From contig VXAY01000172.1 in NCBI GenBank assembly GCA_013399855.1, forward strand, positions 2,209,934 through 2,273,933: 64,000 nt of DNA, written 5' to 3'. Positions 60,601 through 64,000 of the stretch are shown in pieces. The notes below the pieces were generated by a model, which saw only the letters and a program-made list of their open reading frames with translations, did no database searches and was not told the origin of the DNA. Origin of the DNA: Oxyruncus cristatus (Eukaryota; Chordata; Aves; Passeriformes; Cotingidae). The number at the start of each line of letters is the position of its first letter. Position 1 is the stretch's first letter. The position numbers and the translations under genes are program-made.

Positions 60601-63325
60601 ATGATGCCAGCGATGTGCTCTGCAGCTGAACCTGTGAGGTGACCATGTGCAGTTTTAAAAGTACTTGTGATGCACTTTCACGTTCTTGCTTCAGGGTGGC
60701 ATTGACAAGCCGGTGAAGGGGAATTTAAAACTTATATTGTTAATTCTGGCAATAATATGTGAATTACAGTACCAGAAAACCACTTCATTGCTTAACAGAG
60801 AATATTGGTTTTCAAAATAGACAAATCCTTGCTTCCTAACTTTTTCACATCTGACTTTGTTTTGGAGTGTTGCCTTCCATTCTGGTCAGCCATATGCTGG
60901 GTGACATTCACTGGAAGATGTCCAATAGTTAGTTAGTCAGAGAGAAAACTGTGATTTTTTTAAAAAATTTTAATTTACTTTTTTCTTTTTTGGAATACGG
61001 TGGCCAAAATTACCAGTGCCACCTGAAGAAGTGCATGATATATCTTTGCTTAAATTGGTGTAGCTGCTTTATGGGGATAGTTGGGGACAACTTGCATGGC
61101 AGAAGGCTTAAAGTTTAGAGTTTTTCCGTATTGCAGTGATAGCTGTTGCTCTCAAAATCAGAGAGACACCCAGCAAGATTTCATTTAGCAATTGAATCAC
61201 AGCTTCTGGGTTTAGCCCCTAATGGGTTTGTTTTCATCTTTAAATAATGTATGTACCTCAGTGTGGCCAATTGGTAAGCATAGGTGGAATCCAGGGTTTT
61301 CATCTTTTCCCGGGGTTAAGCTACTGATTTGCTGGGTGGGTTAGGCAGAAAATTGCATCCTTCCTCAGTTTTCTGTAAAATGAGAACAGTTACAGACACA
61401 TCACTGGAAGATCCATTCAGATCTACTGAGCACAAGTTTATTGTTATTTACCCTGGCAGACTCTAAAATATAGATTGCATATTGAAAAAAAGGGTTCAAC
61501 TTATATTATGAAAAGGTAATTTCTGAAATTTCATGAACCTGATTAAACTGTCAGCTGTGGTGACATGCCTTTTAGTGTACGAAGTTGGGTACATATGACT
61601 CCCCTTTGTTGTTGTCTTTTTTTTTTTAGTGGCCAAGACTGGGCCAACTAACTTTTTCTTCCACTTTGGAGAAACATAAAACTTTGAAAGCAGAAAAAGA
61701 AGTTAATGTGAAACAACTTTATCTCCACAAGCCTTTAGAGTCCACTTGGCCAAAAGTGAATAAACAATTTCTCTCCTCAGTGAACAAACCAAGCGATTCC
61801 CCTTTTACCCCATTGCAAAGAGAGCTCTTCTGTATCATGAATACATACCGGGACTTGTTCTATCCAGAAAGAAATGCTTTAACAAATGGAGAAGAAGTCC
61901 GACATGCTTACTGCCTGCATGCCTTGAACCATGTTCTGAAGGCAAATGCCCAGGTGCTCAGCAACAATGCCAAGCGAAGAGACCGAAAGCCAGGGTCCGA
62001 CACAGATGACTACAGGGATCAGGGGCTCACTAGACCTAAGGTAAGAGAGCTCCATTAACATGATTCCCCAGTCCCCACCCTGGCTGCCTGTACAAACATC
62101 CTGGTAGTTTATCCAGAGGTATTTCTGTTGCTGCTCCCTCAGGTGACATGTTTCTGGGCATGTGGCTTTCCTCATCCCTTTATTGTGCCCAAAAGTTGTG
62201 CTCTGTGGCCAGGGCAGGTGCCCAGCAAGAAGCAGTGGTCACGGAGTTGTGAGCCAGCCTGTCTCTGTGCCGAGCCATGAGCTTGACGCACCTCTTTGTT
62301 TGTGCCGCTATCACTACAGACTGTTACCTTTTCCTGCTTCCATATCTAAATCTATTAGTACAGACAGGCACCTCCACATCAATCTTCAGTATTAGTGCAG
62401 GTAGTGTAGGCTGTCACCCAGTGTGGTTTGTGCCAGAATTTTTTTTGTCTTTACCCACTTGTAAGGACTTGTCTGCATGGAATGATCTTTCTGTACCTGG
62501 GAGACCTCAGGGAATCCCATTGTCAAGGCCACCTGTCATAACTGGAGTGGGCCCCAAACCATTCCTCCCTGAATTCACAGCATCCTCTAGTTGATAACCA
62601 GGCAGATTCAACTATGGCCAGCCTGTCAGCGGTGTGTCAGCTGCCTGTTGAACAATTTCAGAGTTGGGTTTTAGTGTTTGCTGCACACCTGGCCAGTGCC
62701 TTTGGTTTCTGTGTTGACTGCCCTGTTAGACATTTATATTTCAGAGGTCTGTGCAGAGAGTATTGCCACTCACCCACAAGCCAGCCATTGACCCCGTCTC
62801 TGTATCGCAGGAGCTTTTGCTTGCCTGGATGTGAGGGGGAACAGCTTAGTTTTCAGTTCCCCTGTACGGGTACCCTGGGTGGGAGATGGGAAACACAGGT
62901 GAGCTGCTGGCCCGTACCAGTTCGTGAGCACACTGCGTCCCATTGCATCCTTCTTCCCCACTGCATGTTAGAATTGTTTTTATTGTTGGGATGCCCCTCG
63001 GGGGCATATCCAAGTCAAAAAAAAAAAAAAAACAGTTTAACATACAGTTAACTGCGAGTGTTCATATTTTATGGCTTATTCTGTTGTAACTGTTGATCTG
63101 TGCAGGTGCTGATGATAGTGCCCTTCAGGGAATGCGCTCTGCGAATTGTGCATATTTTCATCAATCTTCTCGAAGTGAATGACAAAAAAAAAATAGATGT
63201 AAGTAATAAAAAGCGCTTCAAAGGGGAGTTTGGCTCTGACCCAGAAGAGAAGCCCCCCAACCTGAAAAGACCCGAAGATTATGAAGCTGTCTTTGCTGGC
63301 AACATTGATGACCACTTCAGAATTG
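54465..63325 (+). CDS. UTP25: U3 snoRNA-associated protein 25 / digestive organ expansion factor homologue, 5' seven exons (partial)
   Basis: Nucleolar component of the small-subunit processome needed for 18S rRNA maturation; zebrafish Def also acts with calpain-3 in p53 turnover. Exons 54465-54565, 55728-55767, 56946-57189, 57924-58130, 60203-60291, 61630-62040, 63106-63325; phases match throughout, 1312 nt, 437 residues plus one base. The human protein is about 756 residues, so roughly 58% is present and the gene runs past 64000. Seen: basic start ([30 protein letters not shown]), an acidic Ser/Glu region about 48-195, then the conserved UTP25 domain with [28 protein letters not shown], the [20 protein letters not shown] helicase-like segment and [20 protein letters not shown]. 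This domain resembles a DEAD-box helicase fold but the family lacks the usual ATPase motifs. The ATG has G at +4 and sits in the CpG island. Confidence 0.95.
54566..56945 (+). other. UTP25 introns 1 and 2
   Basis: Apart from the 40-nt exon 2, T/G-rich intron sequence with no recognised gene or repeat. Confidence 0.65.
55728..55767 (+). CDS. UTP25: UTP25 exon 2 (40 nt)
   Basis: Micro-exon coding [13 protein letters not shown] after the split Lys codon. Acceptor TTTTCAG, donor ACTG|GTAATG. It aligns with the mammalian segment between FYD and the Ser-rich region. Confidence 0.88.
56946..57189 (+). CDS. UTP25: UTP25 exon 3 (acidic region)
   Basis: Ser/Glu/Asp-rich with an embedded [13 protein letters not shown] segment conserved in the family; many SD/SE sites look like casein kinase 2 sites. 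Donor GCAG|GTAGTT is weak. Confidence 0.93.
57924..58130 (+). CDS. UTP25: UTP25 exon 4
   Basis: Contains [18 protein letters not shown], then MEEESGD, which is highly conserved in UTP25. Acceptor TTGACAG, donor GAAG|GTAGTG, phase 1 in and out, so in-frame skipping is possible. Confidence 0.93.
58131..61629 (+). other. UTP25 introns 4 and 5
   Basis: Apart from exon 5, no gene, RNA gene or clear repeat recognised. Several T runs (60178, 61618) belong to splice acceptors. Confidence 0.65.
60203..60291 (+). CDS. UTP25: UTP25 exon 5
   Basis: Encodes [19 protein letters not shown] and a Ser/Thr linker. Acceptor AAATAG preceded by a T-rich tract, donor CCAG|GTAATA. Confidence 0.9.
61630..62040 (+). 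CDS. UTP25: UTP25 exon 6
   Basis: 137 codons, phase 0 at both ends; begins [11 protein letters not shown] and ends DQGLTRPK. Strong T-tract acceptor, donor TAAG|GTAAGA. Confidence 0.95.
62041..63105 (+). other. UTP25 intron 6 with an A16 run
   Basis: Short open frames only. A 16-base A run at 63017-63032 has no AATAAA close upstream, so it reads as a plain homopolymer rather than a retroposed tail. Confidence 0.6.
63106..63325 (+). CDS. UTP25: UTP25 exon 7
   Basis: Starts [20 protein letters not shown] and ends NIDDHFRIG; donor ATTG|GTAATG, phase 1. The next exon is not visible before the right edge. Confidence 0.95.
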
Positions 63326-64000
63326 GTAATGACCTACTGAACAGAGAGGTTTTAGCTTTGAAAGAACTGTGAAGTAACGAGTTCTGCCCAAATGTCTAGG
63401 AGCTATCAGGGCTGGAAGTTCTGGTGAGATTCTAGGCTCTTTGGTATTCCTCCTGGTTTTGCACTGGCAACTTGGATTTTTCTGAAAATCTTCCTTGCCT
63501 TGCCAGAACTTAAAAAGGAAGAGAAATTAGAAAAGTAATTATTTTCACATCAAGTTCAGAATCATTTAAAATGCAATGACTGCTTTATTCTAGAAGGACA
63601 GCCCACACCTCATTTTGAAGATAGCCTTGATTATGCAGCAAAGTCTTTCATGTTATAAAAGAAAAATCTTTGGGGTTTAATCAGCCTGTTCACAATGTCT
63701 TTTGTAATCGGTAATGGTTGGAACAAACTTAAAGCTCAATACTGAGCAAAGCAGTTTTCTGCTTTGTTGCCCGTGGTTTTCATGAAAGCAAACAGGGAGC
63801 CAGCAAGTAGGAGTGTTGGACCAGCAGCAAATTTGAGACTTTCATAATATTGTAATCTTATGCTGTTTAGTAACTCAGTATGCAGAGAATTAGCTAGTGG
63901 CTTGGTTCCTGGAGCTGCCAAGATGAGAAGGCAGTTTTTTTAACTTAACTTGACAGATCAGAGGCTTTTGAAATATTGAGCCGTGGAAGATAAATTGGCA
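63326..64000 (+). other. Start of UTP25 intron 7
   Basis: No UTP25 exon recognised. The minus strand has an unexplained exon-like ORF at 63736-63921 (see findings). Confidence 0.6.

Noticed and set aside
63017..63032. A16 run in UTP25 intron 6 as a retroposed tail
   Set aside because: No AATAAA lies at the right distance upstream and no transcript-like sequence precedes it.
1..64000. tRNA, rRNA, CRISPR array, operon or phage-type systems
   Set aside because: No tRNA-like cloverleaf with a GTTCGA-type arm, no rRNA-like sequence and no spaced direct repeats were seen. The window is ordinary vertebrate gene sequence.

Overview
The window is vertebrate nuclear DNA, almost certainly from a bird. 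Multi-exon genes with GT-AG introns, CpG-island promoters and several CR1-type LINE copies with the typical CR1 3' end support this. No species can be named. There is no prokaryotic gene, CRISPR array or new defence-like system here.

Three protein genes lie head to tail on the + strand. (1) TRERF1 (TReP-132): complete coding sequence at 17096-36751, 14 coding exons whose phases join without a break into about 1165 residues: a Gln-rich N-terminus with an LXXLL motif, a C2H2 finger, ELM2 and SANT domains, two more C2H2 fingers and an acidic tail. Its 5' non-coding exons and promoter were not found and probably lie left of the window. (2) MRPS10: the mitoribosomal small-subunit protein, 40197-46894, 7 coding exons, 197 residues, CpG-island promoter with ETS, GC-box, CCAAT and YY1-like elements. 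(3) UTP25 (DIEXF/Def): first seven coding exons, 54465-63325, about 437 codons; the C-terminal part runs off the right edge.

Layout: 1-17027 is non-coding with five CR1 insertions; 17028-about 39550 is TRERF1 with introns and a roughly 2.8 kb candidate 3' UTR; 39880-46995 is MRPS10; about 47000-53860 is intergenic with no recognised gene; 53880-54600 is the UTP25 CpG island; the rest is UTP25.

The genes are not a pathway: a chromatin and transcription co-regulator of the HDAC-linked ELM2/SANT type, a mitochondrial translation factor and a nucleolar 18S rRNA processing factor. TRERF1 and MRPS10 are neighbours in human 6p21.1, while UTP25 is in human 1q32.2, so the 47-54 kb gap spans a junction of two human synteny blocks, as expected for the bird chromosome equivalent to chicken 26.

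Points worth a second look: a NAGNAG acceptor in TRERF1, a poly(A) hexamer overlapping its stop codon, an in-frame upstream ATG in MRPS10, hints of minus-strand transcription between MRPS10 and UTP25, and an unexplained minus-strand exon-like ORF at the right edge.
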